Program-made: the position numbers and the translations under genes | Source: Leucobacter musarum subsp. musarum | GTDB taxonomy: Bacteria; Actinomycetota; Actinomycetes; Actinomycetales; Microbacteriaceae | Direction of reading: 5' to 3' | Length of the DNA: 64,000 bases | Assembly (NCBI RefSeq): GCF_001273845.1 | Contig: NZ_JHBW01000110.1 | Span: forward strand, 89,517-153,516 | The notes under the pieces: generated by a model | What the model was told of the DNA's origin: nothing | Databases searched by the model: none | What the model saw: only the letters and a program-made list of their open reading frames with translations | Shown here: positions 47,496 through 56,276 of the stretch, one piece after another | Numbering within the stretch: position 1 is the first letter of the stretch | How the letters are laid out: every line of letters starts with the position of its first letter

Positions 47496-48281
47496 GTGAG
47501 TGCCCAGCCGTCGAAACCGCGGGCCGGTCTGCTCTACCGGCTGTATCAGCGACGCCTGCGTCACGAGATCGATCCGAAGCAGGTGCCGCACCACATCGCG
47601 GTGATCGTCGACGGCAATCGACGCTGGGCCAAGCAGCGGCTGCAAGAGCGCGCGGCGTTCGGGCACCGTGCCGGGGCGCGCAAGATTCCGGAGTTTCTCG
47701 GCTGGTGTGAAGAAGCTGGGGTCGGCACCGTCACGCTTTATCTGCTCTCGGCTGACAACTTGAACGCGCGCGACCGGCAAGAACTCGAAGACCTCTTCGG
47801 CATCATCGCCGAGCTCGCGGGCCTGCTCGCCGCGCATCCCGGGTGGCGCGTGAAGCACGTCGGCACCTGCGAGGGGCTCGCCCCCGAGCTCGCCTCGGCG
47901 CTGCAGGCGGCTGAAACGGCGACGCAGGATCGCGCGGGCCTGCACATCAACCTCGCCGTGGGCTACGGGGGCCGCAGCGAAATTACCGCCGCCATGCACA
48001 GCGTCATCGCCGAGCATCAGGCCGCGGGCGGCACCATCGACACGCTCGCCGAACGCCTCACGCCTGAGCTGATCGGCGAGCACCTCTGGACCCGGGGTCA
48101 GGCAGACCCCGACCTCGTCATTCGTACCTCGGGCGAGCAGCGGCTGAGCGACTTCATGATCTGGCAGTCGGCGCACTCCGAGTTCTACTTCGTCGAAGCG
48201 CTGTATCCCGACCTGCGCGAGGTCGACTTCCTGCGCGCCCTGCGCGACTACTCGACCCGCCAACGACGCCTCGGAGGGTGA
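47496..48281 (+). CDS. uppS: Short-chain cis-prenyl diphosphate synthase (UppS family)
   Basis: A 261-residue isoprenyl transferase starting at GTG 47496. The substrate motif is HIAVIVDGNRRWAKQR, and the YLLSADNLN-x-R block resembles mycobacterial Z-FPP synthase Rv1086 more than long-chain UppS. The conserved C-terminal part is DLVIRTSGEQRLSDFMIWQSAHSEFYF (broken: IRTSGEQR, WQSA). It probably makes Z,E-farnesyl or related short polyprenyl diphosphate in decaprenyl/undecaprenyl synthesis. Chain length is inference. The stop overlaps the first possible SDR start (GTGA). Confidence 0.93.
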   Translation: MSAQPSKPRAGLLYRLYQRRLRHEIDPKQVPHHIAVIVDGNRRWAKQRLQERAAFGHRAGARKIPEFLGWCEEAGVGTVTLYLLSADNLNARDRQELEDLFGIIAELAGLLAAHPGWRVKHVGTCEGLAPELASALQAAETATQDRAGLHINLAVGYGGRSEITAAMHSVIAEHQAAGGTIDTLAERLTPELIGEHLWTRGQADPDLVIRTSGEQRLSDFMIWQSAHSEFYFVEALYPDLREVDFLRALRDYSTRQRRLGG

Positions 48282-48283
48282 CT

Positions 48284-49111
48284 GTGACTCCCCAAAACCA
48301 CCCGCGCGGTCTCCCGAATCTGTCGGGCCAGCGCGTGCTCATCACCGGTGCGTCCGGGGGAGTGGGCGGCGGCATCGCCCGCGCGTTCGTGCTCGCGGGA
48401 GCAAGCGTCGCCGTCCACTTCCGCGGGCTCACGCCCGAACCGGTGCGGGCCGGCGAGGCGCTCGTCGTAGAACTCGGCGAGCTGGCTGGTAACCGCGTCA
48501 TCGGGGTGCGCGCCGATCTGAACGAGCCCGGTGCGGCAGCAAGACTGATCGCCGATGCGGTCGCCGGCTTGGGCGGGCTCGACGGCCTCGTGAACAATGC
48601 CGGCGTGCAACCCGTCACGCCGCTCGCCGAGACGACGCGCGCCGAGTGGGACGAGGTGCTCGGTACCAATCTCGGCGCCGTCTTCGAGCTGTCGCAGGCC
48701 GCGGCCGCCGCGATGACCGCTGAGCCAGGGGAGGCGGTCGACGGGGTGCCTGCGAATCGCTGGATCACGCACATCGCCTCCGTCGAGGCGTCGCGGCCGA
48801 GCCCGGCGCACGCGCACTACGCCGCAGCCAAGGCCGGTCTCGTGATGCACGCGCGCGCCGCAGCGCTCGAGCTCGGGCCGCAGGGCATCCGCGTGAACAC
48901 GGTGTCGCCCGGGCTCGTCGATCGTCCCGGCCTTGCCGAGGCCTGGCCCTCTGGCGTCGAGAGCTGGACGCGCCACGCGCCGCTCGGTCGACTCGCGACA
49001 CCGGCCGACATCGGCGGTGCCTGCGCGCTCCTCGCCTCTGACGCGGCGACCTTCATCACCGGCCAAGACCTGGCCGTCGACGGCGGCATGCTCGCGACGC
49101 CCGGGTGGTGA
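48284..49111 (+). CDS. SDR-family oxidoreductase
   Basis: A 275-residue short-chain dehydrogenase. The start is GTG 48284 because GGAGG lies six bases upstream; GTG 48278 overlaps that signal. TGASGGVGGG is the cofactor loop, NNAG the second motif and YAAAK the catalytic Tyr/Lys, with Ser in IASVEASRP. The ending TGQDLAVDGGM is typical. Single-transcript neighbour of uppS. Substrate unknown. Confidence 0.9.
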   Translation: MTPQNHPRGLPNLSGQRVLITGASGGVGGGIARAFVLAGASVAVHFRGLTPEPVRAGEALVVELGELAGNRVIGVRADLNEPGAAARLIADAVAGLGGLDGLVNNAGVQPVTPLAETTRAEWDEVLGTNLGAVFELSQAAAAAMTAEPGEAVDGVPANRWITHIASVEASRPSPAHAHYAAAKAGLVMHARAAALELGPQGIRVNTVSPGLVDRPGLAEAWPSGVESWTRHAPLGRLATPADIGGACALLASDAATFITGQDLAVDGGMLATPGW

Positions 49112-49187
49112 GCGCCGGGCGATCCGGCACTGCCACCCGACCCTGCTCACCCAGACACCTGACTCCCACCGCAGAACGGAGCCCCGC

Positions 49188-50564
49188 ATGAGCGACATCG
49201 AGACCCCCCAGACCGCCGAGACTGACACCGTGCTCTTCGAAACGGTGCTGCGCGCCGACGCGATGCTGGCCCCCGGCGGCGTCATCGTCGACGCCGAGCT
49301 CGCGTTCGACAGCACGGGGCGCATCACCTATGCCGGATCCGCCCGCCCCGACGCAGAGTCTGCCGGCGACCGCGTGGTGCACGATCTTGCGGGGCACGTG
49401 CTCATGCCCGGGCTCGTGAACGGGCACACCCACTCGGCGATGACGCTGCTCCGCGGCGTCTCCGACGACGAAGGATTCATGCCGTGGCTCGCGGCCGTGC
49501 AGGCGCTCGAGCAGCACCTCACCCACGATGACGTCGCCGTGGGGCTGCAGCTCGCGATGGTCGAGATGATTGAGACGGGCACGACGGCGTTCGCCGACAT
49601 GTATCACTGGGATGCCGAGCTTATCGAGCTGGTGCGCACCGCGGGCATGCGCGCGCTGATCGCGGTCGCCTCGTTCGCGCCCGACACCGTCGGGTTTCCA
49701 GGCGTCTCGCCCTGGAACGGCGCTGACGCGACGAACGAGACCGAGGCGCTGGCCGCGCGCTACGCCGACGATGCGCAGATCTCGATCGCCTACGGCCCGC
49801 ACGCGCCCTACACCTGCCCGCCCGACTACCTGCGCGATATCGCCCGTCGAGCGGTCGAGCGGGGCATCCCGATTCACACACACATCTCCGAGTCGGCGGC
49901 CGAGGTCGCGCAGATTCAGGAGCAGTACGGTGCGACGCCGGCGGATCACCTCGACTCGCTCGGGCTCTTCGCAGCCGAGGTGCTCGCCGCGCACTGCGTG
50001 CATCTCACCGAGAGCGAGATCGCGCTCTTCGCGCGCACCGGCACCGCCGTCAGCCACAACCCGGTCTCCAACCTGAAACTCGGCAACGGTATTGCGCCGC
50101 TGCCCGAGTGGCAGGAGGTCGGGCTGCGCATCTCGCTCGGCACCGACTCGGTCGCGAGCAACAACACGCTCGACCTCTTCGAAGAGATCAAGACCGGCAC
50201 GATTCTGCATCGCGGCGCTCGCCAAGATGCCGCAATCGTGCGCGCCGCCGACGTGCTCGACATCGCGACGCGACGCGGTGCCGAAGCGATCGGGTTCGCC
50301 GAGACCGGGGCGCTCGAAGCCGGGCGCCTCGCAGACGTGATCGCGCTCGACGTCACGGGATCCGCCGCCGTGCCCTTCGACGCCGCGTCGTTGATCTCCC
50401 ACCTCGGGTTCGCGGCCACCGGTGCCGATGTGCGCCACGTCTTCATCGGCGGGCGCCACGTCTACGCGGAGGGCGAGCACCTCACGCTCGACGCCGACGC
50501 GATTAGCGCGCGGGCCGCCGCAGCGCGTGCACACCTCACCGCCGCCAGTCGCTCCGCTGAGTGA
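49188..50564 (+). CDS. SAH/MTA deaminase-like amidohydrolase
   Basis: A 458-residue Amidohydro_1 enzyme. The start is ATG 49188 behind GGAG. Metal site NGHTHSAMTLLRG, then HTHISES with the Glu, HCVHLTESE and SHNPVSNLKLGNG. The catalytic Asp lies in GTDSVASNNTLDLFEE. This block order matches S-adenosylhomocysteine/5'-methylthioadenosine deaminases (MtaD type), giving S-inosylhomocysteine or methylthioinosine plus ammonia; related chlorohydrolases are an alternative. Next to a nucleoside phosphorylase and, further on, luxS and a nucleosidase. Confidence 0.85.
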   Translation: MSDIETPQTAETDTVLFETVLRADAMLAPGGVIVDAELAFDSTGRITYAGSARPDAESAGDRVVHDLAGHVLMPGLVNGHTHSAMTLLRGVSDDEGFMPWLAAVQALEQHLTHDDVAVGLQLAMVEMIETGTTAFADMYHWDAELIELVRTAGMRALIAVASFAPDTVGFPGVSPWNGADATNETEALAARYADDAQISIAYGPHAPYTCPPDYLRDIARRAVERGIPIHTHISESAAEVAQIQEQYGATPADHLDSLGLFAAEVLAAHCVHLTESEIALFARTGTAVSHNPVSNLKLGNGIAPLPEWQEVGLRISLGTDSVASNNTLDLFEEIKTGTILHRGARQDAAIVRAADVLDIATRRGAEAIGFAETGALEAGRLADVIALDVTGSAAVPFDAASLISHLGFAATGADVRHVFIGGRHVYAEGEHLTLDADAISARAAAARAHLTAASRSAE

Positions 50565-50656
50565 CGCTGGCGCGATCCGGCACCACCCCCGAACACTGCT
50601 TCCCACCTCGCGCGATCGCTGCACGGCATCGCTTCGCTGTCACTGAAAGGCCCGTC

Positions 50657-51409
50657 ATGCCCGTACGTCTTCCCTCCGATGCCGAACTTCCCCTGCTGCG
50701 CGCTCGGGTCTCCGATCTCGCCGATCGCGCGCTCGTCGTCGGCGACCCCGCCCGCGCTGCACGCGTCGCAGAGCGGCTCGACGATGTGCGCCAGCTCGCC
50801 GCGAACCGCGAGTACCACGTGTACGCGGGCACCTGGAAGGGCGTGCCCGTGACCGTCGCCTCGCACGGTGTCGGTGCTGCTGGTGCCGCGGTGTGCTTCG
50901 AGGAGCTCGCGCGCGGCGGCGTCACTCGCATCGTGCGCTCGGGTACCGCGGGCGGCATTCAGCCCGAGGTCGTTGACGGTGCGATCGTCGTCGCCACTGG
51001 TGCGGTGCGCGCCGACGGGGTGAGCCACCAGTTGGTGCCCACCGAGTTCCCGGCCATCGCGACCCCCGAGCTCACGATCGCGCTCAAGGCTGCCGCGGCC
51101 CAGACCGGGCTCGACGTGCACAGCGGCATCGTGCTCACCGGCGACATGTTTTACCCGAGCGAGGTCATCGTCGGCGTCGACCACCACGCCTGGCAGCGCG
51201 CCGGCATTGTGGCCGTCGAGATGGAGGCCGCGGCGCTCTTCGTCATCGCGTCGCTGCACGGCATCGAGTCGGGTGCCGTCTTAGCGATCGACGGCAACCC
51301 GCTCGCCGCGAAAGACGAAGCGATGGACGGGTACGACCCGTACCGCGAGATCGTGACGCGGGCCGTCGATGGTGCACTCACCGCCGCGCTTGACGTGTTG
51401 GTGGCGTGA
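50657..51409 (+). CDS. Nucleoside phosphorylase (PNP/UDP family 1)
   Basis: A 250-residue enzyme. The start is ATG 50657, with GAAAGG six bases upstream. Phosphate site VVGDPARA, nucleoside loop SHGVGAAGA, GTAGGI and the family block VEMEAAALFVIASLHGI. DMFYPSEV resembles uridine phosphorylases. It probably cleaves purine or pyrimidine nucleosides with phosphate, perhaps the inosyl product of the deaminase upstream. Its stop may overlap the HAD gene (GTGA). Confidence 0.9.
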   Translation: MPVRLPSDAELPLLRARVSDLADRALVVGDPARAARVAERLDDVRQLAANREYHVYAGTWKGVPVTVASHGVGAAGAAVCFEELARGGVTRIVRSGTAGGIQPEVVDGAIVVATGAVRADGVSHQLVPTEFPAIATPELTIALKAAAAQTGLDVHSGIVLTGDMFYPSEVIVGVDHHAWQRAGIVAVEMEAAALFVIASLHGIESGAVLAIDGNPLAAKDEAMDGYDPYREIVTRAVDGALTAALDVLVA

Positions 51410-52128
51410 GGTTGGGCGACACTGCTGCGGGTGGCGCTGCCGTGAGGACTCCGTTCTCGGCGGTGCTGTTCGACTGCGATGGCGTGCTCGTCGACTCGGA
51501 GACGATCACGCAGCGACTGCTCGCCGAGATGCTGCGCGAACTCGGGTGGGAGATCTCCGAAGCCGAGACCATCCGCACGTTCATCGGGCGCGCGCTGCGC
51601 GACGAATGGGAGGTGATTCTCACCCACACGGGTATTCGCATCACCGAAGACTGGATCGACGAGTTCCACGCCCGTCGCGATGACGCGCTGCGAGTCAGTG
51701 TGACTTCCATCGATGGAGTCCCCGAAATGCTTGCCGAGATTACGGAGCGCTTCGGCGACCGCATCGCGCTTGCATCCGGGGCAGACCGCGTCAAAATCGA
51801 TATGCAGCTCGAGGTCACCAGTCTCGGTCGCTGGTTCGGAGATCGCGTGTTCAGCGGCATGGATCAGCCGCGCAGCAAGCCAGCCCCCGATGTGTACCTG
51901 GCGGCGGCCGCAGCGCTCGGCATCGACGCCTCGACCGCGCTGGTCGTCGAAGACACCGTCGCCGGGGTCACTGCGGGCATCGCCGCGGGAGCGACCGTCT
52001 TCGGGTTCTCGCCCGACAGCCCGGTCGCGACCGCACCCGATGCGTTGCGCGCTGCGGGCGCGACGCTGGTGTTCAGCAGCATGTCGGAGCTCGCGGGGCT
52101 CGTCGATGGCTGGGGCGCGGGGGAGTAG
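51406..52128 (+). CDS. HAD-superfamily phosphatase (beta-PGM-like)
   Basis: A 240-residue protein. The start may be the overlapping GTG 51406, or GTG 51442 (VRTPFSAVLFDCDG). Motif I DCDGVLVDSE, motif II in LASGADR, Lys in SKPAPDVYLAAA and motif IV VVEDTVAGVTAG are intact. The cap domain is of the beta-phosphoglucomutase/phosphatase type. It probably dephosphorylates a sugar or nucleotide phosphate released by the upstream phosphorylase; the substrate is open. Confidence 0.9.
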   Translation: MRLGDTAAGGAAVRTPFSAVLFDCDGVLVDSETITQRLLAEMLRELGWEISEAETIRTFIGRALRDEWEVILTHTGIRITEDWIDEFHARRDDALRVSVTSIDGVPEMLAEITERFGDRIALASGADRVKIDMQLEVTSLGRWFGDRVFSGMDQPRSKPAPDVYLAAAAALGIDASTALVVEDTVAGVTAGIAAGATVFGFSPDSPVATAPDALRAAGATLVFSSMSELAGLVDGWGAGE

Positions 52129-52164
52129 CTTTGCTGGCGCAGCCGCGCTGGCGCCGCGCGACAA

Positions 52165-52233
52165 CGAACGCACCGGTTTCGCGCGAGTGCACCCCTGTGA
52201 TGTGGGTACTCTCGCACGAAACCGGTGCGTTCG
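52165..52233. other. Long interrupted palindrome between convergent HAD gene and luxS
   Basis: Perfect 17-bp arms (52165-52181 with 52217-52233), then after one mismatch five more paired bases (52183-52187 with 52211-52215), and a 23-nt loop. No T-run. It could be a terminator-like or REP-like element. Confidence 0.65.
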
Positions 52234-52301
52234 AGGGTGGGAAACCCAGGGCTCGAAGCTTGAGACCCGCGGCGTGCGCCTGGGCGGGGAGCCCTGCTGG
52301 G

Positions 52302-52793
52302 CTAGGCGATCCGCGAGCGATCGAATGCGTCGAGGCTGATGCCCTGCGCGAGCACGATCTTGGCCCACTCCTTCGCGGAGTGCAGGCTGTGGTCGCGGTA
52401 GTTGCCGCAGCTGACGGCTTCGGTGCCGGGCACGTCGTCCCAGGTCACGCGCTCCACGAGGTCTTCGAGTGAGCTCTTGATCGCCGCGGCGACGGTTTCA
52501 GCGCTCGGCTCGCCCCAGGCGATGAGGTGGAAACCGGTGCGGCAGCCGAACGGGGAGATGTCGATCAGCCCGTCGAAGCGGGTGCGCAGCAGCGCGGCGA
52601 GCGTGTGTTCGATGGTGTGCAAGCCCGCGGTCGGAATCTCGCCCTCGTTCGGTTGCACCAGGCGAATGTCGAAGTTCGAGATCGCGTCGCCCTTGGGGCC
52701 GCGTTCGACGCCGATCAGGCGCACGTATGGGGCCAGCACTTTCGTGTGGTCCAGGGAGAAGCTCTCGACTTCGGCAAGCTCGACATCACTCAT
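52302..52793 (-). CDS. luxS: S-ribosylhomocysteine lyase LuxS
   Basis: A 163-residue iron/zinc enzyme that cleaves S-ribosylhomocysteine to homocysteine and DPD, the AI-2 precursor. Metal ligands: [12 protein letters not shown] (H-x-x-E-H) and the cysteine in [25 protein letters not shown] carries the active-site Cys. The start is ATG 52793 ([10 protein letters not shown]), with TACACT 7 nt upstream on this strand (leaderless). Its substrate would come from the SAH nucleosidase at 53576, transcribed the other way. Confidence 0.96.
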   Translation of the reverse strand: MSDVELAEVESFSLDHTKVLAPYVRLIGVERGPKGDAISNFDIRLVQPNEGEIPTAGLHTIEHTLAALLRTRFDGLIDISPFGCRTGFHLIAWGEPSAETVAAAIKSSLEDLVERVTWDDVPGTEAVSCGNYRDHSLHSAKEWAKIVLAQGISLDAFDRSRIA

Positions 52794-52800
52794 GCGGCCC

Positions 52801-52806
52801 AGTGTA
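52801..52806 (-). promoter_or_regulatory. -10 box of leaderless luxS
   Basis: TACACT on the minus strand ends 7 nt before the luxS ATG. Confidence 0.5.
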
Positions 52807-52883
52807 TCCAGGGGATCCACTGGGCCGCATGGGCAATGGCGTCGCGTTACGCGGCGCTGATGAAGCGCAGCGTGTGCGAACGG

Positions 52884-53186
52884 TTACGCGGCGCGAGCGA
52901 GGTCGCGGCGCGTGAGCGCGATACGGGCGTGGTCGCCCGTGGGGAGCGGCGAGACGCGAACGTCCCAGCCGGCACGGTCGAGACGCTTCAGGTCGACGCG
53001 GGCGTCGCTGAGGCGATCGGTCTCGACCATGTACAGCGTGCGCCCCGAGCTGCGGTAGACGGAGCGGCGCTGCGCCCAGTCGGGCACGAGCATGTCGTCG
53101 GCGCCGCTGAGGGAGTGGTACGGGGTGCGCAACGTCGCGACGGGGCGCGCGGCTGCGGTGTTAGGCATACGGGTATGCGAAGTCAT
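52884..53186 (-). CDS. Small protein of unknown function
   Basis: A 100-residue protein from ATG 53186, with AAGGAA seven bases upstream. No export signal or membrane helix. The C-terminal half (RSSGRTLYMVETDRLSD...WDVRVSP) has a mixed strand/helix pattern; the N terminus is Thr/Pro/Ala-rich. No family recognised. Between luxS and the nucleosidase gene. Confidence 0.6.
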   Translation of the reverse strand: MTSHTRMPNTAAARPVATLRTPYHSLSGADDMLVPDWAQRRSVYRSSGRTLYMVETDRLSDARVDLKRLDRAGWDVRVSPLPTGDHARIALTRRDLARAA

Positions 53187-53575
53187 GGTGTTCCTTTCTG
53201 GCGCACCGTCATGGTGCGTATCCCGCCGAGCATGTCTCGGGGGTGGGCCCGCTCGGGGCCTCGCGCTGCATCGCGGGGGCTGCGTCGGCACAGCCCGATC
53301 GAGCCTGCAGCGTCTGTGGAACCTGCGGGATCGATGCGTGAGCGCATCTGCACCGGCCTCATCGGGAGGATCGACCTCGTGTAAAGGTCTGCGGTGCGGG
53401 TGGGTTTCGCTGCGATTGTCGCGGAGTTGAGGTGATCTCGACGTCCCGTTTCAGGGCGATCACGCGTACGGCTCGCGAACCCGACTCCCCAATATTAGAA
53501 CAAGGTTTCGAAAAGCGCTAGTGTGGAGTCGAAAATTCCTGATCGACGGGCGTGCAAGCGCCGCTGGGAGCGCCG
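53187..53575. other. 389-bp divergent intergenic region
   Basis: GC-rich near 53190-53440 with no clear structure or ORF of codon quality. An AT-richer part (53490-53524) has the palindrome TTTCGAAA (53506-53513) and TAGTGT (53519-53524), a candidate -10 for the nucleosidase gene. Nothing else supported. Confidence 0.5.
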
Positions 53576-54136
53576 ATGTCTGACCTCACCACCCTCCTCG
53601 TATTCGCGCATCGAGACGAGGCTTCGGCCTTCGCCGACGTGCCGCACCTCGTCACCGGGGTAGGCAAGATCAACGCCGCCGTCTCGCTCGCCGCCGAGCT
53701 CGCCGCGCGCCCGGTCGACCGGGTGATCGTGCTCGGCACCGCAGGGGTCGTGAGTGATGCGCCGGATCGCCCCTCGCTCGACGAGGTCTACCAAATTGCG
53801 GGGGTCGTGCAGCATGACTTCTCGCTACCCTCGCCCGAACTCACCCCGACCGGCGCGGTGATCCTGCCCGCAGAATCGACCGCGGTGATCGCCACCGGCG
53901 ATGTCTTCGTACAGAACGACGACCAGCGGGCGACCATCGCCGGGCTCGGCGCGAACCTCGTCGACATGGAGGCGTACGCCTACGCGAGCGTGTGCGCGCG
54001 GTTCGGGGTTGCGCTGCAACTCTTCAAGATTCCATCGGACTTCGCCGATTCGTCGACCACCGATAAGGAGTGGGACACGATCGTCTTCCGCAAGAGCGAA
54101 CAACTGCGCGCATTCTGGGAGGCGCGACTCGCCTGA
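53576..54136 (+). CDS. MTA/SAH nucleosidase-like PNP-family protein
   Basis: A 186-residue enzyme from ATG 53576, with GGGAG five bases upstream. GTAGVV is the family glycine motif, VDMEAYAYASVCARFGV the ribose/catalytic block and SDFADSS carries the Asp used as general acid. Shorter than E. coli Pfs (232). It probably hydrolyses SAH and MTA to adenine plus the thioribosyl part, feeding LuxS encoded nearby. Confidence 0.83.
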   Translation: MSDLTTLLVFAHRDEASAFADVPHLVTGVGKINAAVSLAAELAARPVDRVIVLGTAGVVSDAPDRPSLDEVYQIAGVVQHDFSLPSPELTPTGAVILPAESTAVIATGDVFVQNDDQRATIAGLGANLVDMEAYAYASVCARFGVALQLFKIPSDFADSSTTDKEWDTIVFRKSEQLRAFWEARLA

Positions 54137-54184
54137 GTCTGCACCGATTCGCAATGCGTACGCGAATCGCATAAGCTTTTCCGC

Positions 54185-54275
54185 GGTGACGTGTCCGAGC
54201 GGCCGAAGGTGCAACTCTCGAAAAGTTGTGTAGGGTAACCCCCTACCGTGGGTTCAAATCCCACCGTCACCGCCA
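54185..54275 (+). tRNA. tRNA-Ser(CGA), copy 1
   Basis: 91 nt including the encoded CCA. Acceptor arms GGTGACG/CGTCACC, discriminator G, D-arm with GAGCGGCCGAAGG. Anticodon stem CAACT/AGTTG with loop CTCGAAA (anticodon CGA, reads UCG). Long class II variable arm, T-loop GTTCAAATC. A hairpin terminator follows. An identical copy lies inverted at 57809-57899. Confidence 0.97.
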
Positions 54276-54278
54276 CAG

Positions 54279-54305
54279 AAAACCCCCTCTTTGTGAGGGG
54301 GTTTT
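54279..54305 (+). terminator. Terminator of tRNA-Ser copy 1
   Basis: 11-bp stem (54279-54289 with 54295-54305) ending in TTTT. Confidence 0.9.
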
Positions 54306-54453
54306 CGCGTTGGTGCGGCTGGGCGTTCCGCTCGCGACGCCGCGCGTCACTCGGCTCGCGACGCCGCTCGCCCTTGCCGAATCGGTGTCACTTTGTGTCG
54401 TTCGGCGCGCCCACATCACTGATCTGAGAGCAATTTTTGACACCAATCCGTGA

Positions 54454-54482
54454 GCGGGCGGGCGGGCAGGCAGGCGGGCGGT
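54454..54482. repeat. GGGC-type short-period repeat
   Basis: About 29 bp of roughly 4-bp GGGC/AGGC period, 70 bp before the tetR gene. Confidence 0.7.
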
Positions 54483-54520
54483 GTGGGAGCGGTGCTGGAG
54501 CGCGAATGCACGTCGCTGGC

Positions 54521-54545
54521 CTATCTGACACCTGTCAGATAGAAT
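54521..54545 (+). promoter_or_regulatory. 22-bp palindromic operator overlapping the tetR -10 box
   Basis: Perfect arms CTATCTGACA (54521-54530) and TGTCAGATAG (54533-54542) around CC. The -10 TAGAAT (54540-54545) overlaps the right arm, so binding should shut off the leaderless tetR transcript. Confidence 0.8.
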
Positions 54546-54551
54546 GTGCGC

Positions 54552-55103
54552 ATGGATGCCCGGTCGCTCCGCACGCGGAGCCAACTGCGCGCCGCGATCC
54601 TCACCCTGTCGACCGCGACGCCGATCGATGACATCTCCGTGGCGGCGATCTGCCGGGAATCGGCAATCACGCGTGACACGTTCTATCGGCACGCCAGCAC
54701 CCCGGCGCACCTGCTCGGCGACGCACTCGCGCACGAGATCGATGCCGCGATGGAGGCGCTGCCCGCCGCGCAGACCATCGGCGATGGGGAGCGGCTGCTG
54801 ATCGCGCATGTCGCCGAGCGCGCCGACATCTACCGTGGGGCGATGCGACCGACACTCGTCGCACCCGTGCGGAGTGCACTCGAGCAGTCCGTGCGGCACG
54901 GCCTCGAGACCTGGATCGCTCTGCGCCCGGCGATCCTGCCGCCCGCCCTGCGCGACGACGCCATCGGACAACGCATCGCCATCGCGTATGCCGCGTCGGG
55001 CACCGTCGGTGCCATTGAAGCGTGGCTGGCCGCGGGCACCGACGATATCGAACGTGCCGTCGAGATGATCCTCGCGGCATCCCCGGAATGGTGGCTGCGC
55101 TGA
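54552..55103 (+). CDS. TetR-family regulator (short)
   Basis: A 183-residue regulator from ATG 54552, 6 nt after a TAGAAT -10 (leaderless); GTG 54546 is in frame upstream but overlaps the promoter spacing. The HTH is DDISVAAICRESAITRDTFYRHASTPA (broken; helix 3 TRDTFYRH). C-terminal helix bundle with YAASGTVGAIEAWLA. A 22-bp palindrome overlies its promoter. It probably regulates itself and the ADH gene starting 28 nt downstream. Confidence 0.87.
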   Translation: MDARSLRTRSQLRAAILTLSTATPIDDISVAAICRESAITRDTFYRHASTPAHLLGDALAHEIDAAMEALPAAQTIGDGERLLIAHVAERADIYRGAMRPTLVAPVRSALEQSVRHGLETWIALRPAILPPALRDDAIGQRIAIAYAASGTVGAIEAWLAAGTDDIERAVEMILAASPEWWLR

Positions 55104-55131
55104 TCCGCGGCCCGAACAGAAGGAGCACCCC

Positions 55132-56184
55132 ATGCAGGCAGCACAGTTCTACGCGAAGGAAGACCTCCGCATCGTCGACGTCGAGGAGCCCACGCCGGGC
55201 CCGGGAGAGGTGAAGATTCGAAACGCCTTCGCCGGCATCTGTGGATCGGACCTGCACGTCTACTACTCGCCCGAAGCGGCGGGACTCGACTTCGATCACC
55301 CGCACCCGGTGACCGGTTCGACGCTGCCGCAGATTCTCGGTCATGAGTTCTCGGGCACCATCGTCGAACTCGGCGAGGGGGTCACTGACGTGGCGGTGGG
55401 GGATCGCGTCGCGGTCTGGCCGATCTACTATTGCGGCGAATGCCCGGCATGCGCTCAGGGCCTGTACAACGTCTGCCAAAAGATCGGCTTCCACGGGCTC
55501 AGCTCGCACGGCGGCGGCATGGCCGAGTTCACGACGGTACCGGCGAGCAAGGTGCACGTGCTGCCCGAGAACGTGGATCTGCGCATGGGCGCCCTCGTCG
55601 AGCCGATGTCGGTGTCGTGGCACGCGGTGTCGCGCAGTCACGTCAACGCGGGCCAGACGGCCATCGTCGCGGGTGCGGGTCCGATCGGTATCGGCGTCTG
55701 GTTCGCACTCAAGGCGCGCGGGGTGGATCGCGTGCTCGTCTCCGAGCCCAGCGCCGACCGCCGCGCGACCATTGCCGCACTCGGGGCGACCGTCGTCGAC
55801 CCGGTGCACGAAGATCTCGCGGCGGCCGTTTCCAAGCTCACGGGCGGCGCGGGCGTCGACGTCGCATTCGACGCAGCGGGGGCCGGCCCAGCGATGACCT
55901 CGGCGCTCAGCAGCCTGACGCCGGGCGGCCGCGTCGTCGTGGTCGCGATTCACGAGCGTCCCATGGAGTTCTTGCCGACGCAGCTCGTCATGGGTGAGAC
56001 GGAGATCGCCGGCGCGCTCGCGTATCTGCCCGAGGATTTTGACGCCGTGATCGCGGCGATGGCGGATGGCAAGTACGACACCACGGGGTGGGTGCAAGAG
56101 GTGCCGCTGAACGGTGTCGTCGACGCGATTCATGCGCTGCGCGGCGGCGTCGGAGCGAAGATTCTGGTGCAGGCCGGGCAATAA
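55132..56184 (+). CDS. (R,R)-butanediol dehydrogenase-like zinc alcohol dehydrogenase
   Basis: A 350-residue medium-chain dehydrogenase. Catalytic zinc motif CGSDLHVYY and GHEFSG; structural cysteines C-x2-C-x2-C-x7-C in YYCGECPACAQGLYNVC. Rossmann motif GAGPIGIG. The layout PHPVTGSTLPQILGHEFSG follows BdhA/(R,R)-2,3-butanediol dehydrogenases. It would interconvert acetoin and butanediol or a related diol with NAD(P). AGAAGGAG precedes the ATG. Same cassette as the TetR regulator and an MFS exporter between inverted tRNA-Ser genes. Confidence 0.88.
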   Translation: MQAAQFYAKEDLRIVDVEEPTPGPGEVKIRNAFAGICGSDLHVYYSPEAAGLDFDHPHPVTGSTLPQILGHEFSGTIVELGEGVTDVAVGDRVAVWPIYYCGECPACAQGLYNVCQKIGFHGLSSHGGGMAEFTTVPASKVHVLPENVDLRMGALVEPMSVSWHAVSRSHVNAGQTAIVAGAGPIGIGVWFALKARGVDRVLVSEPSADRRATIAALGATVVDPVHEDLAAAVSKLTGGAGVDVAFDAAGAGPAMTSALSSLTPGGRVVVVAIHERPMEFLPTQLVMGETEIAGALAYLPEDFDAVIAAMADGKYDTTGWVQEVPLNGVVDAIHALRGGVGAKILVQAGQ

Positions 56185-56264
56185 CCCGCGCGGGATCAGC
56201 CGAGCGCGGCGTCGCTCATGCGATGCGGGGCGGTCCGCGGCCTCCGAATGTCGGCGGCCCGTCG

Positions 56265-56270
56265 TATCCT
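56265..56270 (+). promoter_or_regulatory. -10 box of leaderless MFS gene
   Basis: TATCCT ends 6 nt before ATG 56277. Confidence 0.5.
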
Positions 56271-56276
56271 GCTTCC

